DNA of 64,000 nt, taken from ANME-2 cluster archaeon. Lineage in GTDB: Archaea > Halobacteriota > Methanosarcinia > Methanosarcinales > Methanocomedenaceae. The position numbers and the translations under genes were made by a program. Positions within the stretch are counted from its first letter, which is position 1; each line of letters begins with the position of its first letter. The notes under the pieces are model-generated. The model was not told the origin of the DNA. It searched no databases and was given only the letters and a program-made list of their open reading frames with translations. Below, one piece after another: positions 18,556-28,148 of the stretch. The stretch is from contig JAHYIS010000002.1 of the NCBI GenBank assembly GCA_019429385.1, positions 1 through 64,000 of the forward strand. The letters run 5' to 3'.

Positions 18556-20004
18556 ATGCTTGATGCGAAGATTCTCACTTTGATGTTCAGGGAAGAGTTC
18601 AGGCTCCAGGCATCCTTCTTTAACCGCTCATATTTCCTGACATCATCCGTGGTATTGATACTGTTCACATTTATCATGGGCCTCAGCCTGCCCATGCTGC
18701 GCAGGGCCGTGGAAATGAATGATATGTTACTGGCGGTCCATTGGATTATGCTGTTCTACGGACTGGGCGTGGGCGGATTCGCACTCTTCGGAGACCGTAT
18801 CCTTGAGCGCCGTTTCGGCAGCATAAGCTTGCTGCTTGGGAGCGGCTATACCCTTCCAATACGCCATCGCAGGTTGTTCTTTTTGTTCTATATCAAGGAT
18901 GTCCTGTACTATATCCTTCTCACGATACTGCCCATGATAGTGGGTCTGGCACTGGCGTCGGTCTTTGTATCCATTTCATTGACGTCCCTGCTATTCATAT
19001 TCATCTCTCTCACAATATCATTCCTGCTGGGCATCAGCACCAGTGTACTGCTGTTCACGATATCGGTCCGCTGGGGCACACTTCCAATCCTCATAATATC
19101 GGCAGCAGGAGGCACATATATGGTCACGGCCGGGTTCACTGCCAGTAGCATCTCCAGGGCTCTTCCCTCTCTGGTATTCTACCACACCCGTTCTCCAATC
19201 CTCATGATGGGAATACTGGCAACAGTAATACTGTTTGCAGCCATATCCTTCATATTAGTAAAGGAAGCGCCATCGCCCCACCAGCGCTCATCCCCCGAAA
19301 TGTACCGCAAGACCGTCAGAATGGTCATTACACTGGTATCCGGTTACGCTCCCGTGCTCGCAAAAGATATCATCGACCTGCTCCGCAGTGGCATGATATT
19401 CCCTGTGGTGTTCACCTTCCTTATGCCACTGGTATTCCTGTATGCAGTCACCTGGTTCATTGAATCGGTCATACTGATCGACCTGGGCTTTTCCCTGCTC
19501 TTTTATGCAGGCATGGTAGGCTTTTTCTGTACCCTGCTGTACAGCTGGCTGTCCAACATCGATATATCAGAATGCTACAATTCCCTGCCATTGTCCATGC
19601 CCCACGTTATCCGTACCAAACTGATACTTTTCTTTACGTTAACGGTCATTGTGGCAGTCCCGTATCTTATCGTAGTCGGCTACCTGAAACACGAACTTGA
19701 CCTCCTGGTTTTGGGACTTTTCATCATGCTCACAGTGTCAGTATATATTGGTTCAGTAGTGGCATACCTGACCGGCCTGTTCACGAACAGTTACCTGCTG
19801 GACGCCAGGATACTGGTACAATTCTCACTGGCAGTGGTGCCCATACTGGTAATACAAACACTTTTATCATTCTATTACCCAATTGATAGCACTGTCGCAG
19901 CTTTTTGCATTGCAGGACTGGGCATTTTGCTCCTGGCCGGCTCTATGAGGTTGCTGCACCAACTGGATAAACGATGGATAAATACGATGTTCAGGATAGC
20001 ATAA
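18556..20004 (+). CDS. ABC-2-type exporter permease
   Basis: About 482 residues from the ATG at 18556 (GAGGT upstream). About twelve hydrophobic segments are visible, grouped in two halves separated by a hydrophilic stretch near residues 240-265 (KEAPSPHQRSSPEMYRK). This fits large archaeal ABC-2-like permeases that pair with an ATPase of the preceding type. The substrate is unknown. It is followed by an archaeal lipid-synthesis gene, which hints at, but does not prove, an envelope-lipid role. Confidence 0.82.
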   Translation: MLDAKILTLMFREEFRLQASFFNRSYFLTSSVVLILFTFIMGLSLPMLRRAVEMNDMLLAVHWIMLFYGLGVGGFALFGDRILERRFGSISLLLGSGYTLPIRHRRLFFLFYIKDVLYYILLTILPMIVGLALASVFVSISLTSLLFIFISLTISFLLGISTSVLLFTISVRWGTLPILIISAAGGTYMVTAGFTASSISRALPSLVFYHTRSPILMMGILATVILFAAISFILVKEAPSPHQRSSPEMYRKTVRMVITLVSGYAPVLAKDIIDLLRSGMIFPVVFTFLMPLVFLYAVTWFIESVILIDLGFSLLFYAGMVGFFCTLLYSWLSNIDISECYNSLPLSMPHVIRTKLILFFTLTVIVAVPYLIVVGYLKHELDLLVLGLFIMLTVSVYIGSVVAYLTGLFTNSYLLDARILVQFSLAVVPILVIQTLLSFYYPIDSTVAAFCIAGLGILLLAGSMRLLHQLDKRWINTMFRIA

Positions 20005-20025
20005 GAGTAAACATGTCAGTATGGA

Positions 20026-20622
20026 GTGAAACAGGCATTGCTCAATAAGAGAAAAGACACACTGACCGGCTGGGTGAAACCCATTGCACGATTGTTCATT
20101 ATGGTCAATCCCAATACCGTTACTATCCTTGCTTTACTATTCTGTGTGGCTGCCGGTTGGTATTTTGCCACAGGTAAGGTAATACTGGCAGGAATAATGC
20201 TCTTGGTGGGCGGGTTCTTTGATGTGCTGGACGGAGCCGTGGCAAGGGAGAACGGCAGGGTAACAAAATTCGGTGGCATGCTGGATTCTGTTTCTGACCG
20301 GTATGCTGACGCAGTGGTATTTTTGGGTATAATGTGGGGAGGACAATCGGCAATACCGCCCTATGTAGAGAATGAATGGATACTGGGAGCTGTTGCCCTT
20401 GTCGGGTCATTGCTGGTCAGTTATTCACGGGCAAGGGCGGAGGCAGCCGGTACCGGAGAATTGAAAGTCGGGGTGGCCGAGCGTGCAGAGAGGATGTTGT
20501 TGATTATTTTTGGCGCGTTTTCAGGGCTCCTGAACTGGACAGTCCTTATTGTAGCAATACTTTCCCACCTGACCGTAATTCATCGTATGGTTGCCAGCTG
20601 GAAGATACTAAAAGAGCAATAA
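20026..20622 (+). CDS. CDP-alcohol phosphatidyltransferase, archaetidylinositol-phosphate synthase-like
   Basis: 198 residues from a GTG at 20026. The complete CDP-OH-P motif is present: DGAVARENGRVTKFGGMLDS then VSDRYAD (D-G-x2-A-R-x8-G-x3-D-x3-D). About five TM helices are visible. The downstream RARAEAAGTGELKVGVAERAER resembles euryarchaeal archaetidylinositol-phosphate synthases, which join CDP-archaeol and inositol phosphate in the membrane. Length (about 195-200) agrees. Other CDP-archaeol head-group transferases cannot be fully excluded. Confidence 0.85.
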   Translation: MKQALLNKRKDTLTGWVKPIARLFIMVNPNTVTILALLFCVAAGWYFATGKVILAGIMLLVGGFFDVLDGAVARENGRVTKFGGMLDSVSDRYADAVVFLGIMWGGQSAIPPYVENEWILGAVALVGSLLVSYSRARAEAAGTGELKVGVAERAERMLLIIFGAFSGLLNWTVLIVAILSHLTVIHRMVASWKILKEQ

Positions 20623-20664
20623 AAATTGGCTCAAAACAAGCCATAAAAACGAGCGGTAATCCTA

Positions 20665-21042
20665 TTAGTCTGTTCTTGCTTTCATGCAGTGTGTACAGTC
20701 TTCATGAACGAACTCTGGCGAGCCATGGTTTTCCCGGTAAAGCCATCCTGACGTCTGGATATTCTTACAGATATCACAGAACTCCTCTATCAGCCTGGCA
20801 GTATCATCACCTGTAGCAACAGCATCGGCAAATACCCTGATGTCTTTCTTGATATCATCAGAAAAATCTGTATCTGCACCTCGTTTAGCACTGGCATATT
20901 GGGATACGGCAGCCTTGGATACAGCCAACCGCCTGGCTATTTCCTGCTGGGGCATATCCAGTTCCTGCATCATGATACGTGCCAGTTCAGCTCTTATTGC
21001 AGGTAATACCTTCTGCACCATTATTTCACAGGGAGGTCTCAT
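20665..21042 (-). CDS. Cys-containing HTH regulator (COG2522-like)
   Basis: 125 residues. A helix-turn-helix (about 25-50) reads MPQQEIARRLAVSKAAVSQY. The C-terminal part carries CDICKN and a final HEDCTHCMK, with another Cys at position 5, giving a possible four-cysteine metal or Fe-S site. It lies downstream of iscU and the cysteine desulfurase on the same strand, so an IscR-like sensing role is a plausible inference. No direct homology to IscR is seen. Confidence 0.75.
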   Translation of the reverse strand: MRPPCEIMVQKVLPAIRAELARIMMQELDMPQQEIARRLAVSKAAVSQYASAKRGADTDFSDDIKKDIRVFADAVATGDDTARLIEEFCDICKNIQTSGWLYRENHGSPEFVHEDCTHCMKARTD

Positions 21043-21122
21043 ATTTTATAATCCTCTTGCTTTGGCTTTGGTTTGTCCTTCGGTTTTGCAATCGTATATG
21101 CAATTGTCTTTACTTTAATAAT

Positions 21123-21497
21123 TCAGGTTGATCTACTTTTATTCAGGTAATCTTCAATAGCTGCGTGCAATCCATCGGCAGCCAGGTTGGAACAGTGCAT
21201 TTTAACAGGAGGCAGCCCATCCAGGGATTCAGCCACATCTTCACGGCTTATTTCCAGAGCTTCTTCTATGGTCTTTCCTTTTGCCAGTTCAGTTATCATA
21301 CTGCTGGTGGCTATTGCCGCACCGCAACCAAAGGTCTTGAACTTCACATCAGTAAGTTTCCCATCATTCACCTTGATGTATATGGTCATCATATCCCCGC
21401 ATACAGGATTTCCCACTTCACCAATTCCGTCAGCATCTTCTATCTCACCAACGTTCCTTGGGTTTGAAAAGTGTTCCATTACTTTTTCGCTATACAT
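21123..21497 (-). CDS. iscU: IscU/NifU-type Fe-S cluster scaffold
   Basis: 124 residues, typical IscU length. The three ligand cysteines are in GNPVCGDM, TFGCGAAIATSSM and VKMHCSNLAADG, and the conserved Asp follows the first Cys (CGD). It assembles [2Fe-2S]/[4Fe-4S] clusters from sulfur delivered by the cysteine desulfurase encoded 42 nt upstream. A TATA-like run (about 21510-21530) between them could give it a second promoter. The short form without an extra C-terminal Nfu domain is standard for archaea. Confidence 0.95.
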   Translation of the reverse strand: MYSEKVMEHFSNPRNVGEIEDADGIGEVGNPVCGDMMTIYIKVNDGKLTDVKFKTFGCGAAIATSSMITELAKGKTIEEALEISREDVAESLDGLPPVKMHCSNLAADGLHAAIEDYLNKSRST

Positions 21498-21539
21498 TTA
21501 TACCAACTTATTTTTAAAGATATATATAATCCATGTGAT

Positions 21540-22703
21540 TCAGTTTTTTGGGGTAATAGGTGACATGGCCCTGAGTTTTTTCACGATCTCAACCAGGTTC
21601 TCAACTACATAATCCACTTCATCCATGGTGTTCTCGCGCCCCAGAGTAATCCTCAGGCTGCCATGTATCTGTTCGGGCGGGATGCCAAGTGCAGTAAGGA
21701 CATGGGATGGTTCCAGTGATTTGGACGAACAAGCCGAACCCGTTGAAACGGCCACACCTTTCATGTTTAGCAGCATCAGCATGGATTCACCTTCTACATA
21801 ACTGAACCTGAGATGCACGTTGTTTGGCAGACGCATCGTGGGATGTCCGTTGAGGTATGAATCCGGGATAGAGTCAAGGATCTTTGTAATAGCAGCATTC
21901 CTGAGGTTAGCCATGTGAGCCGAATCTTTTTCCAGCCTCCGGGCTGCCAGTTCTGCCGCCTTTGCAAGACCGACAATGCCGGGAATGTTCTCTGTACCGG
22001 AACGTTTACCCCGCTCGTGCCCCCCTCCATGTATCAGACTTTCCAACCGGGTACCCTTGCGTACATATAATGCGCCCACACCTTTTGGGCCATGTATCTT
22101 GTGTGCGGACAATGACAGCATATCCACCCCAAGGTCATCAACATTCACCGGTATCTTTCCCACGGACTGCACGGCATCAGTATGCACCAGCACACCCTTC
22201 TCATGCGCAAGCCTGGAAATATCTTCGATCGGCTGGATGCTGCCTATCTCGTTGTTGGCATGCATCACAGATATTATTATAGTATCGCTTTTAATGGCAT
22301 CCTCGACATCACCTGGGTCGACAAGTCCCTGGTCGTCCACAGGCAGGTAGGTTACTGTAAATCCGTTCTCCTGCAGGTTCTTGCAGGTATTGAGTATTGC
22401 AGGATGTTCAATAACAGACGTAATAATATGCTTGCCTTTATTTTTGTTCAGGTAGGCTATGCCTTTCAGTGCCAGGTTATCGGATTCGGTACCTCCTGAT
22501 GTGAAAATAACCTCGTCCGGTTGAGCCCCTATCAGGTCAGCTACGTGCTGCCTGGACCGGTTCAATGCCCCTGCGGCTTCCTGCCCGAATGAATGAAGGC
22601 TGGACGCATTTCCAAAATACTCGTTAAAATAAGGTAGCATGGCACTTACGACCTCAGGGTCAGGTCTGGTCGTAGCACTATTGTCCATGTATATATTAAC
22701 CAA
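21540..22703 (-). CDS. nifS: Cysteine desulfurase (NifS/IscS family)
   Basis: 387 residues. It starts at a TTG (22703) with GAGGTG upstream, giving the normal family N-terminus (NIYMDNSATTRPDPEV). PLP is bound by the Lys in LSLSAHKIHGPKGVGALYV; the His stacking on PLP lies in MHANNEIGSIQ. The catalytic Cys loop is STGSACSSKSLEPSHVL. It releases sulfur from cysteine for Fe-S assembly on IscU. It is first of the isc-like cluster nifS-iscU-HTH. Confidence 0.95.
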   Translation of the reverse strand: MVNIYMDNSATTRPDPEVVSAMLPYFNEYFGNASSLHSFGQEAAGALNRSRQHVADLIGAQPDEVIFTSGGTESDNLALKGIAYLNKNKGKHIITSVIEHPAILNTCKNLQENGFTVTYLPVDDQGLVDPGDVEDAIKSDTIIISVMHANNEIGSIQPIEDISRLAHEKGVLVHTDAVQSVGKIPVNVDDLGVDMLSLSAHKIHGPKGVGALYVRKGTRLESLIHGGGHERGKRSGTENIPGIVGLAKAAELAARRLEKDSAHMANLRNAAITKILDSIPDSYLNGHPTMRLPNNVHLRFSYVEGESMLMLLNMKGVAVSTGSACSSKSLEPSHVLTALGIPPEQIHGSLRITLGRENTMDEVDYVVENLVEIVKKLRAMSPITPKN

Positions 22704-22809
22704 TTACCATTCACCTCGCATAGTCAGTCATATATCTCAAGACCCATATAATTTGCCAAATAAGCAAATACACAGAGATAGAAAAACAGAGGCAGTAGTG
22801 TGAGATTAT

Positions 22810-23118
22810 TCACACTTTTATCTGGTCTGGAGAAAATCCCTTTTTAACAAGAACGTCCTTCATCCGGTTTTTATGGTTGCCCTGCAATTCGATCGCATTA
22901 TCTTTTACAGTGCCGCCACAGGCGAATTTGGATTTCAGGTGTGTGGTAAGTTCGTGCAGGTCGATTTCATGAGGATCAAGTCCGTCTATGACCGTTACTT
23001 CTTTACCATATCGTCTTCGATTTATTTTAACAGTAATTCTTTGTTGTTCTTTTGCGACCTCTTCACAGATGCAAAGCTCTTCGGGAAGTCCGCAAACGAC
23101 ACACATTTCTGAACTCAT
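22810..23118 (-). CDS. Translation initiation factor aIF1 (SUI1 family)
   Basis: 102 residues, normal for archaeal SUI1. An N-terminal zinc-knuckle-like pair [13 protein letters not shown] is followed by the SUI1 fold: [40 protein letters not shown] and the C-terminal [14 protein letters not shown]. It binds the small ribosomal subunit and helps start-codon selection. Monocistronic, upstream of the divergent DUF192 gene. Confidence 0.95.
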   Translation of the reverse strand: MSSEMCVVCGLPEELCICEEVAKEQQRITVKINRRRYGKEVTVIDGLDPHEIDLHELTTHLKSKFACGGTVKDNAIELQGNHKNRMKDVLVKKGFSPDQIKV

Positions 23119-23194
23119 TTCTTGGTTGGTTCCTCCGATATCACGATTACTACTCGTACATTATTATATTTATCTCTACGTATTGTTACTACTG

Positions 23195-23542
23195 ATGATA
23201 TTAAAGGATAATGGTACAATCCTTGCCAGGGAGGTCAGGTATGCTAATAACATTTTCAGCCGTGCACTTGGCCTGATGTTCCATAAGGATATAACACCGG
23301 ATTTTGCAATGGTATTCAAACTGCGAAAACCGATGACTGTTGGCGTACATATGTTATTTGTCTTTTTTGCCATCGACGTCATATTCCTCGATGAAGGAAA
23401 AAAGGTAATCGGTACCGGTACGTTGAAGCCATGGTTGGGCCATAAACAGGTGAAAGGTGTGAAATATCTGATTGAAATGCACCAGGGCGCAATAGAAGCA
23501 CATGACATCACTATTGGGGATACCCTTGAATTTGATGAGTAA
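23195..23542 (+). CDS. DUF192 family protein
   Basis: 115 residues from the ATG at 23195. Upstream in-frame codons back to 22988 overlap aIF1 on the other strand and are not coding. The family core is VRYANNIFSRALGLMFHKD, then a hydrophobic strand (MLFVFFAIDVIFLDEGKKVI) and KYLIEMHQGAIEAHDITIGD. DUF192 domains form a small beta-barrel of unknown function. A TATA-like TTATATTTA about 30 nt upstream fits a short leader. Confidence 0.85.
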   Translation: MILKDNGTILAREVRYANNIFSRALGLMFHKDITPDFAMVFKLRKPMTVGVHMLFVFFAIDVIFLDEGKKVIGTGTLKPWLGHKQVKGVKYLIEMHQGAIEAHDITIGDTLEFDE

Positions 23543-23603
23543 AAGGAAACTATAATAACTTTTATGGAAGTTCGTAGCATAATAAATTCTGAGGTTGCAT
23601 TAT

Positions 23604-24590
23604 ATGAAAGTAAACATACTCTGGCTGACGAAAAGAGAAGTTGAAGAACTGGTGAACATTTATGATGTAATCCCGGCAGTTGAAGTCGCTTTCAGGGAGC
23701 ATGGTCTGGACAGGGTGCAGATGCCCCCGAAAATGTACCTGGATTTTAAGGCACATAACGGTGACCTGCGTGCCATGCCGGGGTATCTTGAAGGACCTGA
23801 CATAGCCGGGGTTAAACTGGTGAACGTGCATCCTGATAATCCTGCACGCGGACTGCCCACGGTCATGGCATTAATGGTACTGAACTCAACTGAAACAGGG
23901 GCTCCACTGGCAGTGATGGATGGCACTACGCTTACCGACCTGCGCACAGGAGCAGCAGGAGGTGTTGCAGCCAAATATCTTTCAAGAAAAGATTCCAAAA
24001 TTGTGGGTATGATAGGACTGGGGCGGCAGGCCAGGACACAGCTTCAGGCCCTCACGGCAGTACGGGACATTGAGCTTGTACGGATATTTGATACATCCAG
24101 GAATTCGATGGAAGCTTTTAAAACCGATATGGAGTTAAAAACCGGGATAGATATAATAACATGTGCCGATACCTCACAAGCCTGCAACTGCGATATCCTG
24201 GTAACAACCACTCCTGTAACAAGTCCGCTAATCAAGGCTGAATGGATCAAAGCCGGAACTCATATCAATGCTATTGGTGCGGACGCAGCCGGTAAGGAAG
24301 AACTGGACCCTATGATCCTGAAAAAAGCAAAAGTGGTAGTGGATGCCGTGGCCCAGGCTTCTCATTCGGGAGAAGTGAATGTACCCATCTCCAAAGGCAT
24401 CTTTTCTGTTGAAGAGATATATGCTGAACTGGGCCAGGTTGTCAGCGGTAAGAAACCAGGACGGGAAAGTGACGCCGAGATAACAGTTTTCGATTCTACC
24501 GGTCTTGCTATCCAGGATGTGGTAACTGCCGACCTGATCTATCGAAGAGCGATCGAGAGGAAAGCAGGGACCGAACTGGAGATGTTCTGA
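23604..24590 (+). CDS. Alanine dehydrogenase / ornithine cyclodeaminase family
   Basis: About 328 residues from the ATG at 23604 (GAGGT 9 nt upstream; a TTG at 23595 is too close to it). The N-terminal catalytic half shows MPPKMYLDF and RAMPGYLEG, then GVKLVNVHPDNPARGLPTVM. The Rossmann half has VGMIGLGRQARTQLQAL. The archaeal members studied act as NAD-dependent L-alanine dehydrogenases rather than cyclodeaminases, and this protein's length fits. Substrate is therefore inferred, not shown. Single gene. Confidence 0.82.
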   Translation: MKVNILWLTKREVEELVNIYDVIPAVEVAFREHGLDRVQMPPKMYLDFKAHNGDLRAMPGYLEGPDIAGVKLVNVHPDNPARGLPTVMALMVLNSTETGAPLAVMDGTTLTDLRTGAAGGVAAKYLSRKDSKIVGMIGLGRQARTQLQALTAVRDIELVRIFDTSRNSMEAFKTDMELKTGIDIITCADTSQACNCDILVTTTPVTSPLIKAEWIKAGTHINAIGADAAGKEELDPMILKKAKVVVDAVAQASHSGEVNVPISKGIFSVEEIYAELGQVVSGKKPGRESDAEITVFDSTGLAIQDVVTADLIYRRAIERKAGTELEMF

Positions 24591-24624
24591 CCCACATCCA
24601 AAACGGAACGACCGGAACAAAACA

Positions 24625-24741
24625 CATCCTTTTTAAATAAGTAAGTAGATGACCAGATATAGGGATAGTGGCCTCCTTGTAGGGCCTGGATATCAGGGTA
24701 ATCAAAGTTTAGGTAATAATACATTCAGACGAGGGAAGTAA
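24625..24741 (+). promoter_or_regulatory. fmd operon promoter and leader
   Basis: A TATA box TTTTTAAATAA (24630-24640) predicts transcription start near 24660 and an untranslated leader of about 80 nt. The leader holds GGCCTCC/GGGCC that could pair (about 24671-24688). A GAGGGAAG ribosome site precedes the ATG. No known riboswitch class was recognised. Confidence 0.55.
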
Positions 24742-25119
24742 ATGGATTTGAAGGCAACTTTTATTTCAGGAAGAACAGTTGACCAGGGGTGTAACCTGGA
24801 AAATAAGACTTCAAAGGCATATTTTGATGCCGCAGGGTATTGTGAGATGAACTCCGCAGATGCGGGAAAGCTCGGTGTCAAACCAGGTAATAATGTCAAG
24901 GTCACCACTGATTTTGGCAGTGTGGTCGTACCGCTTAAGATATGTGAAGGTAATCCTGACGGACTTATTTTCATACCAATGGGACCCTGGGCCAATGCAG
25001 TGGTCGACCCGAATACTTGCGGGTGCGGTATGCCCGGATATAAAGGAATTCCTGCAGTTGTTAATCCATCGAGCGATACGGCACCGACCATGCAACAACT
25101 CATGGCCCGGTTGAAATGA
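24742..25119 (+). CDS. fmdD: Formylmethanofuran dehydrogenase subunit D
   Basis: 125 residues of the molybdopterin-dinucleotide-binding type. It has the ADAGKLGVKPGNNVKVTTDF strand pattern, IFIPMGPWANAVVDP, and the characteristic CGCGMPGYKGIPAVV. It supplies part of the Mo/W cofactor pocket of the B subunit. First gene of fmdDBAC. The fmd versus fwd (molybdenum or tungsten) isoenzyme cannot be decided from sequence alone. Confidence 0.93.
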   Translation: MDLKATFISGRTVDQGCNLENKTSKAYFDAAGYCEMNSADAGKLGVKPGNNVKVTTDFGSVVVPLKICEGNPDGLIFIPMGPWANAVVDPNTCGCGMPGYKGIPAVVNPSSDTAPTMQQLMARLK

Positions 25120-25132
25120 GGGAGGATAAAAT

Positions 25133-26434
25133 ATGATAATCAAAGACGTGCTCTGTCCTTTTTGCGGTTGTTTGTGTGATGACCTGGCAGTGGAAGTGGA
25201 GAATAATAAAGTAGTTGACGTAAAACACGCCTGCAAGATAGGTGCGAGCAAAATCCGGGGCCATGACAGGATAAAGGCACCCATGATGCGGGATGATAAA
25301 AATGGCGAGTTCAGGGAAGTATCCTATGAAGAGGCCATTAACGAGTCTGCCAGGATTCTTGCTAAATCCAAACGCCCGTTATTATACGGCTGGGCCAATG
25401 GCCTGTGCGAGATGATGAAAAAAGGCATCCTGCTCACCGAGGAAGTAGGCGGCATCATTGATAATACAGCCAGCGTGTGTCACGGGCCATCTGCCCTGGG
25501 TGTCCATGAGAAAGGATTGCCAACCGGTACCCTGGGCCAGTTCGCCAACAGGGCCGATGTAGTGGTATTCTGGGGCTGCAACCCGGTACAGGCACATCCC
25601 AGGCACATGGGACGATATTCGGTGTTCAATAAAGGTTTTTTCGCAAACAAAGGACGCAGGTCACGGAAGGTAGTGGTCTTTGATGTAAGAAAGACCGATA
25701 CTGCCAACCTGGCTGATGAGTATGTACAGGTGAAGCCGGGCGAGGACTATATGGTGCTATCTGCCCTTCGGGCCATTGTGGCTGGTAAGGGCGATGTGGT
25801 CCCGGATACTGTTGGTGGAGTACCAAAGGAGAAGCTGGCAGAAGTGGCCGAGACCATGAAGGCTGCAAAGTTCGGTATTGTCTATTTCGGCATGGGTCTG
25901 ACCCAGAGCCGGGGTAAGTACAAGAACATCGATAATGCTGTATCCCTCATCACCGAGTTAAATGCTCATGGTAAGCACAGCATCATTCCCATGCGAGGCC
26001 ATTATAATGTGACGGGTTTTGGCAATGTATGTGCATGGGAGACCGGTTTTATCAATGCCGTAGATATGTCAAGAGGTTATCCCTACTATAATCCGGGCGA
26101 GACCTGTTCCAATGACCTGCTGATGCGGGAAGAGATCGATGCTGCATTCATCATTGCCGGGGACGCAGGAGCACATTTCCCTGCCCAGTCCATTGCACGG
26201 ATGGGTAAGGTACCGGTGATACAGGTTGACCCATTCCACAACCCGACCACGGAAATGGCAAACATTGTGATACCAACAAAGGTATCCGGCGTTGAACTGG
26301 AAGGCACTGCCTACAGGATGGACGGTGTAAGCCTGAGGATGCGCAAACTGGTGGATGTGGACTTCCCATCTGATGAAGAGGTGCTTGACAAAATAATTGC
26401 AAAAGTAAGGGAAATAAAGGGGGCTTCATCATGA
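25133..26434 (+). CDS. fmdB: Formylmethanofuran dehydrogenase subunit B (catalytic)
   Basis: 433 residues. The [4Fe-4S]-binding N-terminus is CPFCGCLCDD. The metal-ligating residue is a cysteine at 116 in NTASVCHGPS, not selenocysteine. Further pterin contacts lie in VVFWGCNPVQAHPRH and the C-terminal KVSGVELEGTAYRMD. It reduces CO2 to formate at a Mo/W-bis-pterin site, reversible in methane-oxidising archaea. The stop overlaps the fmdA start (ATGA). Confidence 0.96.
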   Translation: MIIKDVLCPFCGCLCDDLAVEVENNKVVDVKHACKIGASKIRGHDRIKAPMMRDDKNGEFREVSYEEAINESARILAKSKRPLLYGWANGLCEMMKKGILLTEEVGGIIDNTASVCHGPSALGVHEKGLPTGTLGQFANRADVVVFWGCNPVQAHPRHMGRYSVFNKGFFANKGRRSRKVVVFDVRKTDTANLADEYVQVKPGEDYMVLSALRAIVAGKGDVVPDTVGGVPKEKLAEVAETMKAAKFGIVYFGMGLTQSRGKYKNIDNAVSLITELNAHGKHSIIPMRGHYNVTGFGNVCAWETGFINAVDMSRGYPYYNPGETCSNDLLMREEIDAAFIIAGDAGAHFPAQSIARMGKVPVIQVDPFHNPTTEMANIVIPTKVSGVELEGTAYRMDGVSLRMRKLVDVDFPSDEEVLDKIIAKVREIKGASS

Positions 26435-28134
26435 GTGAAATGCTGATAAAGAATGCAACTGTATATGATCCTATCAATAGCGTCAATGGGGATCTGATGG
26501 ATGTCGCCGTGAGAAACGGCAAAATTGTGGACAGCGTCGGCAACAGCGCCCAGATCATTGATGCGGGTGGACGTCTGGTCTACCCGGGTGGTGTGGATGC
26601 ACATACTCATATTGCGGGTAGTAAAGTGAACATAGGTCGTGTCATGAGACCTGAGGATTCACGACTGGGCATCAAAGCGCGGACAAAACTTACCCGTCCC
26701 TATACAGGATATACTGTACCAAACGTGTATGCAATGGGATACCGGTATGCTGAGATGGGATATACCACAGCTTTTGAGGCTGCCATCCCCATCCTGAAGG
26801 CACGACATACCCATGAGGAACTGGAAGAGATACCCATCATCGATAAAGGTGGCCTGACACTGTTCGGAAGCAACTGGATGGTTATGGATGCCATTCGCGA
26901 GAACGACCAGGACAGGCTGGCTGCATACGTGGCCTGGGGACTGCTGGCATCCCGTGGGTGGGGTGTGAAGATAGTGAATCCTGGCGGCGGTGAAGCATGG
27001 GGTTTCGGCAAGAACGTGTCTGGTTTGGACGATACGGTGCCAAATTTCGAAGTAACGCCCCGGCAGATTATCAGGAACCTGGCAGAGGTCAACGAGAAGA
27101 TGAACCTGCCTCATAGTATCCACCTGCATTGCAACAATCTGGGCAAGCCAGGCAATTACGAGACCACTCTGGCCAGTTTCGACATCTGCAAGGATATTAA
27201 AGCGAGCAGGGACAGGCAGGCTTTGCACGTGACCCATGTACAGTTCAATGCATGGGGCGGCAACCACTGGGGCGATATGGAATCCAAGTCGGATGCCATT
27301 GCAGATTACCTGAACAAGAATGATTTCCTGACCATTGATATGGGGCAGTTGATATTCGGTAGTGCCACTACTATGACCGCAGACGGTCCGGTACAGTACG
27401 CCAATGCCAGGCTGCTGAAATCCAGATGGTCAAATGGTGATGTGGAACTGGAAGACTCATCGGGTGTCACACCACTGGAATATCACGCACAAAATTATGT
27501 GAATGGCATCATGTGGGCCATAGGACTTGAACTGGCCCTGTTGACTAAGGACCCGTGGCAGGTGCTGATGACCACCGACCACCCCAACGGTGGACCTTAT
27601 GTTAACTATCCGCAGGTCATGACCCTGCTGATGAGTAAGAAGAAGCGTGAGGAGGCTATGTCCAAGATTGCGGAAAAGACTTTTGAGCGAACCAGTATTG
27701 CAGGTATTGACAGGGAACTGGATTGGTACGACATCGCTATCAAGACCAGGGCCGCACATGCCAAGGTGCTTGGTATCGTAGAGAACGGCAAAGGTCATCT
27801 GGGTGTTGGTGCTGATGCAGATATTGCTATTTATGATATCAAGCCGGACCAGACCGACGCAACTACCGAATATAATAGGGTGGAAGCGGCTTTCAGACGC
27901 TCTGCTTATACCATCAAAGGCGGTGTGGTCGTTGCTAAGGATGGTGAGATAACTGCCACACCTATGGGCAGGACCTATTGGGTAAGGACAAAGGTAGACA
28001 ATGGCGGGTACGACAGGATGATGGAAGACCTGAAGTTGAAGTTCAGGAACTATTATTCCGTGAACATGGCCAATTACATGGTCCAGGATGAGTATGTTGA
28101 GCATCCGGTCGTTGTTGATACGGAGTACAAGTAA
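26431..28134 (+). CDS. fmdA: Formylmethanofuran dehydrogenase subunit A (amidohydrolase)
   Basis: 567 residues of the dihydroorotase-like amidohydrolase fold. The metal-binding HxH is in GGVDAHTHIAGSKVNIGR. Further conserved blocks are RGWGVKIVNPGGGEAWGFGK (modified-Lys region), SIHLHCNNLGKPGNYE, and TTDHPNGGPY. In the known complex this subunit condenses formate, channelled from subunit B, with methanofuran at a binuclear zinc centre. Length is normal. It overlaps fmdB by 4 nt. Confidence 0.96.
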   Translation: MSEMLIKNATVYDPINSVNGDLMDVAVRNGKIVDSVGNSAQIIDAGGRLVYPGGVDAHTHIAGSKVNIGRVMRPEDSRLGIKARTKLTRPYTGYTVPNVYAMGYRYAEMGYTTAFEAAIPILKARHTHEELEEIPIIDKGGLTLFGSNWMVMDAIRENDQDRLAAYVAWGLLASRGWGVKIVNPGGGEAWGFGKNVSGLDDTVPNFEVTPRQIIRNLAEVNEKMNLPHSIHLHCNNLGKPGNYETTLASFDICKDIKASRDRQALHVTHVQFNAWGGNHWGDMESKSDAIADYLNKNDFLTIDMGQLIFGSATTMTADGPVQYANARLLKSRWSNGDVELEDSSGVTPLEYHAQNYVNGIMWAIGLELALLTKDPWQVLMTTDHPNGGPYVNYPQVMTLLMSKKKREEAMSKIAEKTFERTSIAGIDRELDWYDIAIKTRAAHAKVLGIVENGKGHLGVGADADIAIYDIKPDQTDATTEYNRVEAAFRRSAYTIKGGVVVAKDGEITATPMGRTYWVRTKVDNGGYDRMMEDLKLKFRNYYSVNMANYMVQDEYVEHPVVVDTEYK

Positions 28135-28148
28135 AGGAGGTGTTAAGG

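Noticed and set aside
22988-23194. N-terminal extension of the DUF192 protein
   Set aside because: This part is antisense to aIF1 and has no family similarity; the ATG at 23195 gives the normal length.
24671-24688. Molybdenum-cofactor riboswitch in the fmd leader
   Set aside because: Only a short GC stem is visible, not the complex fold of that class, which is bacterial.
25478-25486. Selenocysteine in FmdB
   Set aside because: The codon at the metal-ligand position is TGT (Cys), not TGA.
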